Origin: Mesorhizobium sp. WSM3859
GTDB taxonomy: Bacteria > Pseudomonadota > Alphaproteobacteria > Rhizobiales > Rhizobiaceae
NCBI RefSeq assembly: GCF_002295065.1
Contig: NZ_NSGG01000002.1
Location: 434,001-498,000, forward strand
Reading direction: 5' to 3'
DNA length: 64,000 bases
Shown: one piece after another, positions 18,484 to 26,460 of the stretch
How the letters are laid out: each line of letters starts with the position of its first letter
Numbering within the stretch: the first letter of the stretch is position 1
Made by a program: the position numbers and the translations under genes
Notes under the pieces: model-generated
Seen by the model: the letters and a program-made list of their open reading frames with translations, nothing else
Databases searched by the model: none
What the model was told of the DNA's origin: nothing

Positions 18484-19608
18484 TCAGCGGTCCTTCGGAT
18501 CGAGCGCGTCGCGCAGTCCGTCGCCGACGAAATTCAGCGCGAACAGCGTCGAGACGAGGAAGAAGGCTGGGAACAGGAGCAACCAGTTGGCGTAGCCGAT
18601 GTTCTTGGCGCCGACCGAGATCAGCACGCCCCAGCTGGTCATCGGCTCCTGCACGCCGAGGCCCAGGAAAGAAAGGAAGCTCTCCAAGATGATGACCTGC
18701 GGCACCAAGAGCGTCATGTAGATGACGACCGGGCCAAGCAGGTTGGGGATGACATGGCGCAGCAGAATGCCGCGCTGGCCGACGCCCATCGCTTCCGCCG
18801 CCTGGACATATTCCTGCCTGCGTATCGACAGCGCCTGGCCGCGCACGATGCGCGCCATGTCGAGCCACAGCACCGCGCCCACCGCCAGAAACATCAGCAC
18901 GAAGTTGCGGCCGAAGAACACCACCAGCATGATGACGAAGAAGATGAAGGGCAGCGAATAGAGCACGTCGACAATGCGCATCATCACCTCGTCGACCCTG
19001 CCACCGGCAAAGCCGGCCGTCGCGCCGTAGATGACGCCGATGACGCCGGCGACGACGCCGGCAAGCAGGCCGATGGCGAGCGATATGCGGCCGGCCATCA
19101 GCGTGCGCGAAAGCAGGTCGCGGCCGGTGTTGTCGGTGCCGAAGTAGAAATATTGCTGCTTGATGGCCGAGCTCATCGTCACTTCGAGGCCGTCCGGCGA
19201 CTTATTCTCGATCCTGGTGTCGTCGAAAGCGTCGGAACGGTCGAGATAGCGGATGTTGCGGTCGTCGATCGGCTTGGTCGAAGTGACGGTGACGATGACG
19301 CGGTTGCCGTCCTGATGCCACTCCTTGATGTCGGCGCGCATGCGCTTGATGGCATCCCCCAGCGCACCCTGGATCATGTCGGGCTTCGGATAGGCCGAGA
19401 GGCTCGGCGGCATGCGAACATAGTCGCCGTAGATGGTGGTGTATTCATGCGGCACGACCATTGGGCCGAACACGCTGATGACGGCGATGAAGGCCAGGTA
19501 ATAGAGGCTGAACATGGCGGCGCGGTTGCGCTTCAGCCGCGCCCAGGCATTGCCCCAGAGCGAACGGCCGGCGATAGGCTCGGGCACGGCGACGGCGAGA
19601 TCAGTCAT
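18484..19608 (-). CDS. oppC: Peptide ABC transporter permease (OppC type)
   Basis: A 374-residue inner-membrane permease. The first membrane span follows the conserved WARLKRNRAAMFSL, then comes a long periplasmic segment (about residues 55-165), then the core spans. The EAA loop is in YVQAAEAMGVGQRGILLRHVIPN, the site of contact with the ATPase. The periplasmic insert is about 70 residues longer than in E. coli OppC. The start at 19608 (ATG, preceded by GAGGG) overlaps the oppB end by eight bases; an upstream ATG at 19635 would increase the overlap and has poorer support. It handles oligopeptides or related solutes. Confidence 0.9.
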   Translation of the reverse strand: MTDLAVAVPEPIAGRSLWGNAWARLKRNRAAMFSLYYLAFIAVISVFGPMVVPHEYTTIYGDYVRMPPSLSAYPKPDMIQGALGDAIKRMRADIKEWHQDGNRVIVTVTSTKPIDDRNIRYLDRSDAFDDTRIENKSPDGLEVTMSSAIKQQYFYFGTDNTGRDLLSRTLMAGRISLAIGLLAGVVAGVIGVIYGATAGFAGGRVDEVMMRIVDVLYSLPFIFFVIMLVVFFGRNFVLMFLAVGAVLWLDMARIVRGQALSIRRQEYVQAAEAMGVGQRGILLRHVIPNLLGPVVIYMTLLVPQVIILESFLSFLGLGVQEPMTSWGVLISVGAKNIGYANWLLLFPAFFLVSTLFALNFVGDGLRDALDPKDR

Positions 19609-20524
19609 AGCGCACCCTCGGATCAACGACCGCATAGAGAAGATCGACGATCAGGTTGAAGACAATGGTGAAGAGCGCGATCACCACCACGGTTCCCATG
19701 ACCAGCGTGTAGTCGCGGTTGAGGGCTGCGTCGACGAAGTAGCGGCCGACTCCGGGGATGGAAAAGATCGTCTCAACGATGATCGAGCCGGTCAAGAGCG
19801 CCGCCGCCGCCGGACCGGTGAAGGAGACGATCGGCAAGACAGCGCCGCGCAGCGCGTGCTTGACCACCACCGACCAGTCGGAGAGGCCGAGCGCGCGGGC
19901 GGTGCGGATATGGTGCGAGCGCAGGCTCTCGATCATCGAGCCGCGCATCAGGCGCGCGACGATGGCGATCTGCGGCAAGGCGAGCGTCAGCACCGGGCCG
20001 ACCTTGTTGATCAAGGCGCCGTCGCCCCAGCCGCCGATCGGCAACAGCTTCCAGGACAGTCCGAAGACAAGCTGGATCACCGGCGCGATGACGAAGGTCG
20101 GGATGGTGCTGCCGGCGGTGGCCAAGGCGATCACCGAATAGTCGGCGATTTTGTTCTGGTTGAGCGCCGCGATCGTGCCCAGGATCGAGCCCACAATCAG
20201 CGCCAGCACCAATGCCGACGTGCCGAGCTGAACGGAGATCGGCAGGCCCTTGGCGAAGAGTTCGGTGACGGTGAAGTCCGGCAGGTTGTAGCTCGGGCCG
20301 AAACTCCCGCGCAAAAGATTGCCGAGATAGTGGACATATTGCAGCCAGAGCGGATCGTTGAGGCCGAACTGGGCTTCGAGATTGGCCCTGATCTCGGGGC
20401 TCAGGCCCCTTTCCTGGTTGAACGGGCCGCCAGGCGCGACCCGGATCAGGAAGAACGCCACCGTCACGATGACGAACAGCGTCGGGATGGCGGTCAACAG
20501 CCGCCGGAAGACATAACGCAGCAT
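19601..20524 (-). CDS. oppB: Peptide ABC transporter permease (OppB type)
   Basis: A 307-residue permease opening MLRYVFRRLLTAIPTLFVIV, the standard first span of OppB/DppB, with GGPFNQERGLSPE after it as in OppB proteins. Six membrane segments are apparent. The EAA loop is HIRTARALGLSDWSVVVKHALR. It pairs with OppC to form the channel. It lies 173 bases after the binding-protein gene and overlaps oppC. The 173-base gap contains no gene. Confidence 0.92.
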   Translation of the reverse strand: MLRYVFRRLLTAIPTLFVIVTVAFFLIRVAPGGPFNQERGLSPEIRANLEAQFGLNDPLWLQYVHYLGNLLRGSFGPSYNLPDFTVTELFAKGLPISVQLGTSALVLALIVGSILGTIAALNQNKIADYSVIALATAGSTIPTFVIAPVIQLVFGLSWKLLPIGGWGDGALINKVGPVLTLALPQIAIVARLMRGSMIESLRSHHIRTARALGLSDWSVVVKHALRGAVLPIVSFTGPAAAALLTGSIIVETIFSIPGVGRYFVDAALNRDYTLVMGTVVVIALFTIVFNLIVDLLYAVVDPRVRYD

Positions 20525-20697
20525 CGGCGCCCCGCTTCAGCCAGGGCGACGGCTCTCCAGACGAGATCGTGGCGCGCTGGCATCTCTGATCTTCGCACCG
20601 AGGCACTCGAAAATCCAATCCGACTTTCGGTCCGGCACGATGACAGACCGTGTCGCCGCCCTCAAAAAGAGAGCGGCGGCACGGCCAAGGTTACTTG

Positions 20698-22290
20698 TCA
20701 GTCCTTGGAGATGAAGCGGGACGGATGAATGTCCATCACATTGTCATCGAAGCCATGCAGCTTCGAGGAAACGATGTCGTGGTAGCTGTAGTAGAGCAGC
20801 GGGATCTGGCCGACGTCGTCGACGAGGATGCGCTCGGCCTCGGCGAGGTCCTTCATGCGCTCTTCCGGCTTGCCGCCGGCAGCGGCCGCCTTGTCCATCG
20901 CGGCTTCATAGGCCGGGCTGTTGTAGTCCGAGTAGTTGTTGCCGCTCGCCTTGCGCGAGATGCCGAGGAAGGTCTCCGGATCCTTGTAGTCGGCGATCCA
21001 GGCGGCGCGGGCGACGTCGTAATTGCCCTTCTGCTCGAGGAAGCCGTAATGGGTCTTGGTGTCGGTGTTGAGCAGCGTCACCTCGATGCCGAGCGGCTTC
21101 AGCTGTTCCTGGATGGCGACCGCCGTGTTCTTGTGGTTCTCCGAGGTGTTGTAGCGGATCTCCATCTTCAGCGGATGCTCGGGCGTATAGCCGAGCTTCT
21201 CCAGGATCTTCTTGGCCGCATCCTCACGGTCGATCTGCGGCATGTCGGCGTATTTGGCCAATGCCGGCGTGTAGCCCTCGATGCCCGGAGGCACCATCGA
21301 ATATCCAGGCAGCATCGAGTTCTGCCAGACCTTCTCGGCGAGGAAGTCGCGATCGATCGCCATCGAGATGGCGTTGCGCAGCTCGACATTGTCCCAAGGC
21401 GCCTTGTCGGTCTTGACCGCATAATAATAGGTGCCGAGATATGGTCCGACACGGACCTGATCACCGAATTTGGCTTTGAGATCGGCGAGCTGCTCGGTCG
21501 GCAGGTCACCATAGCTGTCGAGTTCGCCGGCCTCGAACCGCTTCATCGCCGACGAGCGATCCTCGGTCGGGATGTAGTTCACCACGTCGAGCTTGACGCT
21601 CGCTGCGTCCCAGAATTTCGGATTCTTGACCATCTTGAGATGGTCGTTGGGCACCCATTCGGCCAGCGTATAGGCGCCGTTGGAAACCAGCTTGCCGGGT
21701 TTGATCCAATCGGCGCCGAGCTTGTCAATGGAAGCCTTGTTGACCGGATAGGTCGCCTGATGGGTCAGCATCTCCAGGAAATAAGGCGTCGGCGCCTTCA
21801 GCGTGACTTCCAGCGTGTTGGCGTCGATCGCCTTGACGCCCATATCCTCGGCCTTGCCCTTCTTGGTGTTGAAGTCCTCGGCTCCCTTCACCGGGTAGAG
21901 CATCGAGGCATATTCGGCAGCGGTGGCCGGATCTTCCAGCCGATGGAACGAATAGACGAAGTCGTCCGCCGTCACCGGGCTGCCGTCCGACCAGAGGCCG
22001 TCCTTGCGCAGCTTGAAGGTGTAGACAGTGCCGTCGTCGGACACCGTCCAGCTTTCGGCGGCGCCCGGAATGAGGTTCGTCTTCTGGTCATGCATGACGA
22101 GACCCTGGAACAGGTCGCGTATTATATCGGCCTCGTAGGTCGTCGACGTCTTGTGCGGATCGACCGTCTCCGCCTCCGCGGCGGCGCCGCGGTTGTAGAC
22201 GGTTTCGGCGAAAGCATGGGTGTAAAAGGAGCCCGTGGCCAGAGCCAAGGTGGTGGCGAACGCCGTCGCCTTCAGCATGTTTTTCAGCAT
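20698..22290 (-). CDS. oppA: Periplasmic oligopeptide-binding protein (OppA type)
   Basis: A 530-residue solute-binding protein of the family 5 type. It has a Sec signal peptide with cleavage expected after HAFA, then the mature start ETVYNRGAAAEAETVDPH. Family features are AESWTVSDDGTVYTFKLR, WSDGSPVTADDFVYSF and an ending of PLLYYSYHDIVSSKL. The sequence is closer to E. coli OppA/MppA than to DppA, suggesting oligopeptide or murein-peptide capture. GGAGAG precedes the ATG. It is the first gene of the transporter operon, as usual for the highest expressed component. Confidence 0.92.
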   Translation of the reverse strand: MLKNMLKATAFATTLALATGSFYTHAFAETVYNRGAAAEAETVDPHKTSTTYEADIIRDLFQGLVMHDQKTNLIPGAAESWTVSDDGTVYTFKLRKDGLWSDGSPVTADDFVYSFHRLEDPATAAEYASMLYPVKGAEDFNTKKGKAEDMGVKAIDANTLEVTLKAPTPYFLEMLTHQATYPVNKASIDKLGADWIKPGKLVSNGAYTLAEWVPNDHLKMVKNPKFWDAASVKLDVVNYIPTEDRSSAMKRFEAGELDSYGDLPTEQLADLKAKFGDQVRVGPYLGTYYYAVKTDKAPWDNVELRNAISMAIDRDFLAEKVWQNSMLPGYSMVPPGIEGYTPALAKYADMPQIDREDAAKKILEKLGYTPEHPLKMEIRYNTSENHKNTAVAIQEQLKPLGIEVTLLNTDTKTHYGFLEQKGNYDVARAAWIADYKDPETFLGISRKASGNNYSDYNSPAYEAAMDKAAAAGGKPEERMKDLAEAERILVDDVGQIPLLYYSYHDIVSSKLHGFDDNVMDIHPSRFISKD

Positions 22291-22584
22291 GAAGTCTCTC
22301 CCGGTCGGCGCAGCCCCTCAGCCGCGCCTTCTTAAGTGTTGACGCCCCGGAACCGTTGAAACAGCCCCGTTTCAGGCGTGCCGCCGGTTCCTTCCGGCGA
22401 CTGGTGGCAGGAGACTAGACAGAGCGAAATCTTATTTCAACCATTGCCTGCTTGACGCAAAGTGAGCGTCGCCACGCTAAAACAGCAATCCCTAATGTTT
22501 ATAGTTGACTTTCAACTTGGCACACCTGCCGGTTGTTCGAGGCGTTTTCTGTTTTTGTAGGCAGGGTTTGGCATTCTTAGTACC

Positions 22585-23031
22585 ATGCTGAAGAACCGAA
22601 AATTCCACGTTTCTTGGTCTCGTTTCCGGGCCGACGCCACGGGCACGTCGGCGGTCGAATTCGCCATGCTTGCGCCGATCTTCATCCTGCTTCTGCTCGG
22701 CATGGTTGCATACGGAATCTATTTCGGCGCCAGCCACTCAGTGCAGCAGATCGCCGCCGATGCGGCGCGCACGGCTATCGCCGGCCTCGACCAGACCGAA
22801 CGGCAGGCACTGGTCACCGATTTCATCATGCATGACGTCTCGGGATATCCATTCGTCGATCCCAAAAAGCTCACCGTCAACGCACAGGACAGTGTCGCCG
22901 ACGGCAGCCAGTTCGTCGTCTCCGTCACCTACGATGCGCGCAACCTGCCGATCTGGAACCTGTTCAAGACCCTGCCCCTGCCGGGCACGACGATACAGCG
23001 CCAGTCGACGATCCGTGTCGGAGGCATATGA
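22585..23031 (+). CDS. TadE-like pilus-assembly/minor pseudopilin protein
   Basis: A 148-residue protein with a short cytoplasmic head, then the TadE motif GTSAVEFAMLAPIFILLLLG (residues about 20-39), a type IV prepilin-like hydrophobic helix with the conserved Glu. The remainder is a periplasmic domain. TadE/F proteins are minor components of Flp/Tad pili. The rest of a tad/cpa locus is absent here, so this pair with the next gene may serve a separate surface function. It overlaps the next gene by ATGA. Confidence 0.82.
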   Translation: MLKNRKFHVSWSRFRADATGTSAVEFAMLAPIFILLLLGMVAYGIYFGASHSVQQIAADAARTAIAGLDQTERQALVTDFIMHDVSGYPFVDPKKLTVNAQDSVADGSQFVVSVTYDARNLPIWNLFKTLPLPGTTIQRQSTIRVGGI

Positions 23032-24794
23032 TGCCCGCCAAGGGGGGATTGATGTCGGCGACGCGGAGGCTGCTCGCCGATCGTAGCGCGAATTTCGCCG
23101 TCATGACGGCGCTGTGCACGCCGGTGGCGGTGGCACTGACCGCCTTCGCGATCGACGAGGGCTCGCTTTACAATGAACGCCGCGCCGCGCAGTCGATCGT
23201 CGACCTTGCCGCCATCACCGCGGCCTCGAACATCACCAACGCCCGGCAGGCGGTGCTGACGACGCTCGCCGACAACGGCATCACCTCGGTCGCGGTGCAG
23301 CAACAAGGCACCGATGTGGCGCCAACCGCCACCAAGGCGGTCGTCCAGATCGTGCCGGGGCGCTACACAGGCGTCAGCACCATTGCCGCCGGCAACCGGT
23401 TCGAGGCGGGGAAGCTGCCCTACAATGCCGTGCAGGTGTCGCTGAAGAAGCAAGGCACGCTCTATTTCGCCGGGTCGATCATGGCGCCGCCCACGCTCGG
23501 CACGACGGCAATCGCCAGCGCGCAGCCGCAAGCTGCTTTCTCGGTCGGCTCGCGACTCGCCAGTCTCAACGGCGGCATTCTCAACGCGCTTCTCGGCGGC
23601 CTTCTCGGCGGCAACATCTCGCTCAGCGTGATGGATTACAATTCGCTGGTCTCGGCCGATGTCGACGTTCTTTCGTTCACCGATGCGCTGGCGACGCAAT
23701 TGCACCTGACCGGCGTGAGCTATTCCGACGTGCTCGCCTCCAAGGCAACGATCGGCCAGATCGCCACCGCCATGGCCAACGTGCCCGGGCTCGACCGCAC
23801 GGCCAAACTCGCGCTGCAGACCATGGCTTCCAGCGCCACCAGCGGCGTCAAGATTCCGCTCAGCACTCTCATCGATCTCGGCTCCGTCGGCGATCTCGGC
23901 CTCGGGCAGAAACCCGCCGGGCTGTCGGTCGATGCCAGCGCGCTCAGCATGCTCACCGCGGCGGCCGCTCTGGCCAACGGCACGAACCAGGTCGCGGTCA
24001 ATCTCGGCGCCACCATACCGGGGCTGACATCGACGACGCTTTCGATAGCCATCGGCGAGCCGATGCAGAACTCGGCCTGGCTGGCGGTGGGAGAAGCCGG
24101 CACGGTGGTGCGCACGGCGCAGACCCGCATCAAGCTCAACGCCAGCGTCACGCTCGGCAATTCCAATCTCGGCGGCGGCATCAATCTGCTTGCCGTCAAC
24201 TTGCCGCTCAATGTCGAAGTCGCCTATGCCGAGGCCAGGCTGACCGATATCACCTGCCCGACCGGTCCCTCCAGCATCAAGGTTTCGATCGCAGCGCGGC
24301 CGGGTGTCGTTGAGGCTCACCTTGCCAAGAGCAGCGCCAGCGGGTTCGCCGACTTCACCAAGCCGCAATCCTTCTCGGACGCCGAGATCGCGGATGTCAG
24401 CCTCAAATTGCTCCTGATCAACCTCAACCTGCTGCAGATCAATGGACAGTCGGCCTTCTCGGTCACCAACATGACGCCGACCAACCTGACCTTCAACGCC
24501 GCCGACATCGCCAACAAGGCGATCAAGACGGTGTCGACGAAGAACCTGACGCAGTCGCTGACGACATCGCTGGTGAACAACCTGTCGCTGTCGGTCAATG
24601 CGCTGGGGCTCGGCCTCGACGTGACCGCCCTGCTCGGCGCGGTCAAGCCGGCGGTGACAACTCTGCTCACCGGCGTGACCGCGCCGGTCGACGACTTGGT
24701 CTACAATGTGCTTGGGGCACTTGGCGTCCATGTCGGCGAGGCCGATGTGCGCGTGACCGGCGCGACATGCGGCCGGTCGGTGCTCGTCCAGTAG
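23028..24794 (+). CDS. TadG-like protein (pilus-assembly TadE/G N-terminal domain)
   Basis: A 588-residue protein. Residues about 10-60 are the TadG-like N-terminal anchor: LLADRSANFAVMTALCTPVA, followed by GSLYNERRAAQSIVDLAA. The rest is a long, Ala/Leu/Thr-rich periplasmic domain without a von Willebrand A motif that I can see, unlike many TadG proteins. Such proteins are thought to anchor Tad pili or related structures in the envelope. It is translationally coupled to the preceding TadE-like gene and convergent with the glycogen operon, six bases away. Confidence 0.78.
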   Translation: MMPAKGGLMSATRRLLADRSANFAVMTALCTPVAVALTAFAIDEGSLYNERRAAQSIVDLAAITAASNITNARQAVLTTLADNGITSVAVQQQGTDVAPTATKAVVQIVPGRYTGVSTIAAGNRFEAGKLPYNAVQVSLKKQGTLYFAGSIMAPPTLGTTAIASAQPQAAFSVGSRLASLNGGILNALLGGLLGGNISLSVMDYNSLVSADVDVLSFTDALATQLHLTGVSYSDVLASKATIGQIATAMANVPGLDRTAKLALQTMASSATSGVKIPLSTLIDLGSVGDLGLGQKPAGLSVDASALSMLTAAAALANGTNQVAVNLGATIPGLTSTTLSIAIGEPMQNSAWLAVGEAGTVVRTAQTRIKLNASVTLGNSNLGGGINLLAVNLPLNVEVAYAEARLTDITCPTGPSSIKVSIAARPGVVEAHLAKSSASGFADFTKPQSFSDAEIADVSLKLLLINLNLLQINGQSAFSVTNMTPTNLTFNAADIANKAIKTVSTKNLTQSLTTSLVNNLSLSVNALGLGLDVTALLGAVKPAVTTLLTGVTAPVDDLVYNVLGALGVHVGEADVRVTGATCGRSVLVQ

Positions 24795-24801
24795 GCCGCT
24801 A

Positions 24802-26460
24802 TCAGCCAATCCTGCCGACAAAACTGCCCAGGGGCGGCAGGGCCAGCGCGCTCTCCTCGACAACGCCGCCAAGAACGCCGGCGACATCAACGGCAAGAGG
24901 CGTTATCTCGACATCCCCTAGCTCGGCCGGCAGCGCCCAGTTCGCCGGCTCCGCGGCGAAGTTGAAGACGCACAGCAATATCTCGTCCTCCTGCTGGCGG
25001 ATGAAGGCCAGCACATCGCCCTCGGCCTCGAGAAAACGGATGGAGCCAGCGATCAGCGCCGAATGAAGCTTGCGCAGGGCAAGGATCGAACGATAGGCCG
25101 CGAGCACGGAACCGCCTTCGCCGTCCTGAATGTCGACCGCGCGGCCGCGATGCGCCAGCGGCACCGGCAACCAGGGCTTGGCCGTCGAGAATCCGGCATT
25201 TTCCGCCTCCGCCTGCCAGACCATCGGCGTGCGGCAGCCGTCCCTGCCCTTCACGCCCGGCCAGAAGCGGATGCCGACTGGATCGCGCAGATCCTCGTAG
25301 GCGAGTTCGGCTTCCTCCAGCCCCAGTTCCTCGCCCTGATAGAGGCAGATCGATCCGCGCAGGCATGACAGCAGCGCGATCGAGAATTTGGCCATCGCGT
25401 CCGGGCTCTCGCCGGGCCGTGTCCAGCGGCTGGCGTGGCGCACGACGTCATGGTTGGAGAAGGCCCAGCAGACCCAGCCGTCCGGAGCGGTCGTCTCGAA
25501 TGCCTCGACACAGCCGCGCACATGGGCGGCGGAAAATTGCGGGCTAAGCAGATCGAAGGTGTAGCACATCTGCAATTTGTCGCCGCCGGAGACATAGGCG
25601 GCGAGCGTCTGCAGCGAACGCTCCTCGTCGCCCACCTCGCCGACCGCGGCGCGGTCCGGATACTCGTCGAGCAGCGCGCGGAAGCGTTTCAGGAATTCGA
25701 GGTTTTCGGGACGCGTCTTGTCGAAGAGATGCTCCTGGAACCCATAAGTGCTGGTCGAGCCGTTGGTGCCGGCGACGCTTGACGCCAAGGGCGGGTTGTC
25801 GCGCAGCCAGCGGTCGTGGACATAGTAGTTGACGGTGTCCAGCCGGAAGCCGTCGACGCCGCGCTCCAACCAAAAGCGCACCGTGTCCAAAAGCGCGTCC
25901 TGAACATCCGGGTTGTGGAAATTCAAGTCCGGCTGGGCGGCCAGGAAATTGTGCATGTAGTACTGCCGGCGGGTGGCGTCCCACTCCCAGGCGGGGCCGC
26001 CGAAAAGCGATTGCCAATTGTTGGGCGCGCTGCCATCCGGCTTCGCATCGGCCCAGACGTACCAGTCGGCCTTGGCATTGTCGCGGCTGGCGCGGCTTTC
26101 GGCGAACCATTCATGCTTGTCGGAAGAATGCGAGATCACCTGGTCGATGATGAGCTTCAGACCGAGCCGATGCGCCTCGGCGACCAGCGCGTCGAAATCC
26201 TCCAGCGTCCCGAACATCGGATCGACGTCGCGGTAGTCGGACACGTCATAGCCCATGTCGGCCATCGGCGATTTGAAGAAGGGCGACAGCCAGACGGCGT
26301 CGACGCCGAGCGAGGCTATATGGGCGAGCCGCGCGGTGATGCCCTTGAGGTCGCCGCTGCCGTCGCCGGTCGTGTCCTGGAAGGAGCGCGGATAGACCTG
26401 ATAGATGACGCAGCCGCGCCACCATTCGCTCCCTTGCCCGGAATTGTCGCCAGCCATCAT
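24802..26460 (-). CDS. GH13 alpha-glucosidase (oligo-1,6-glucosidase type)
   Basis: A 552-residue glycoside hydrolase family 13 enzyme. The N-terminus WWRGCVIYQVYPRSFQDTTGDG is typical of alpha-glucosidases. Conserved regions are DQVISHSSD, the nucleophile Asp in GVDGFRLDTVNY, the acid Glu in AVGEVGDEE and the substrate His/Asp in FSNHDVVRH. Family members cleave alpha-glucosidic bonds of maltose, isomaltose, sucrose or trehalose-like sugars; specificity is not readable. The ATG at 26460 (or 26457) is chosen over the longer frame because AGGAAAGG precedes it and homology begins there. The start overlaps the glgX stop by ATGA, so it belongs to the glg operon and may process oligosaccharides released by GlgX. 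Confidence 0.88.
   Translation of the reverse strand: MMAGDNSGQGSEWWRGCVIYQVYPRSFQDTTGDGSGDLKGITARLAHIASLGVDAVWLSPFFKSPMADMGYDVSDYRDVDPMFGTLEDFDALVAEAHRLGLKLIIDQVISHSSDKHEWFAESRASRDNAKADWYVWADAKPDGSAPNNWQSLFGGPAWEWDATRRQYYMHNFLAAQPDLNFHNPDVQDALLDTVRFWLERGVDGFRLDTVNYYVHDRWLRDNPPLASSVAGTNGSTSTYGFQEHLFDKTRPENLEFLKRFRALLDEYPDRAAVGEVGDEERSLQTLAAYVSGGDKLQMCYTFDLLSPQFSAAHVRGCVEAFETTAPDGWVCWAFSNHDVVRHASRWTRPGESPDAMAKFSIALLSCLRGSICLYQGEELGLEEAELAYEDLRDPVGIRFWPGVKGRDGCRTPMVWQAEAENAGFSTAKPWLPVPLAHRGRAVDIQDGEGGSVLAAYRSILALRKLHSALIAGSIRFLEAEGDVLAFIRQQEDEILLCVFNFAAEPANWALPAELGDVEITPLAVDVAGVLGGVVEESALALPPLGSFVGRIG

Noticed and set aside
22929..24896. 655-codon antisense frame over the TadG-like gene
   Set aside because: The plus-strand gene has a proper anchor domain and coupled start, while the antisense product is compositionally biased.
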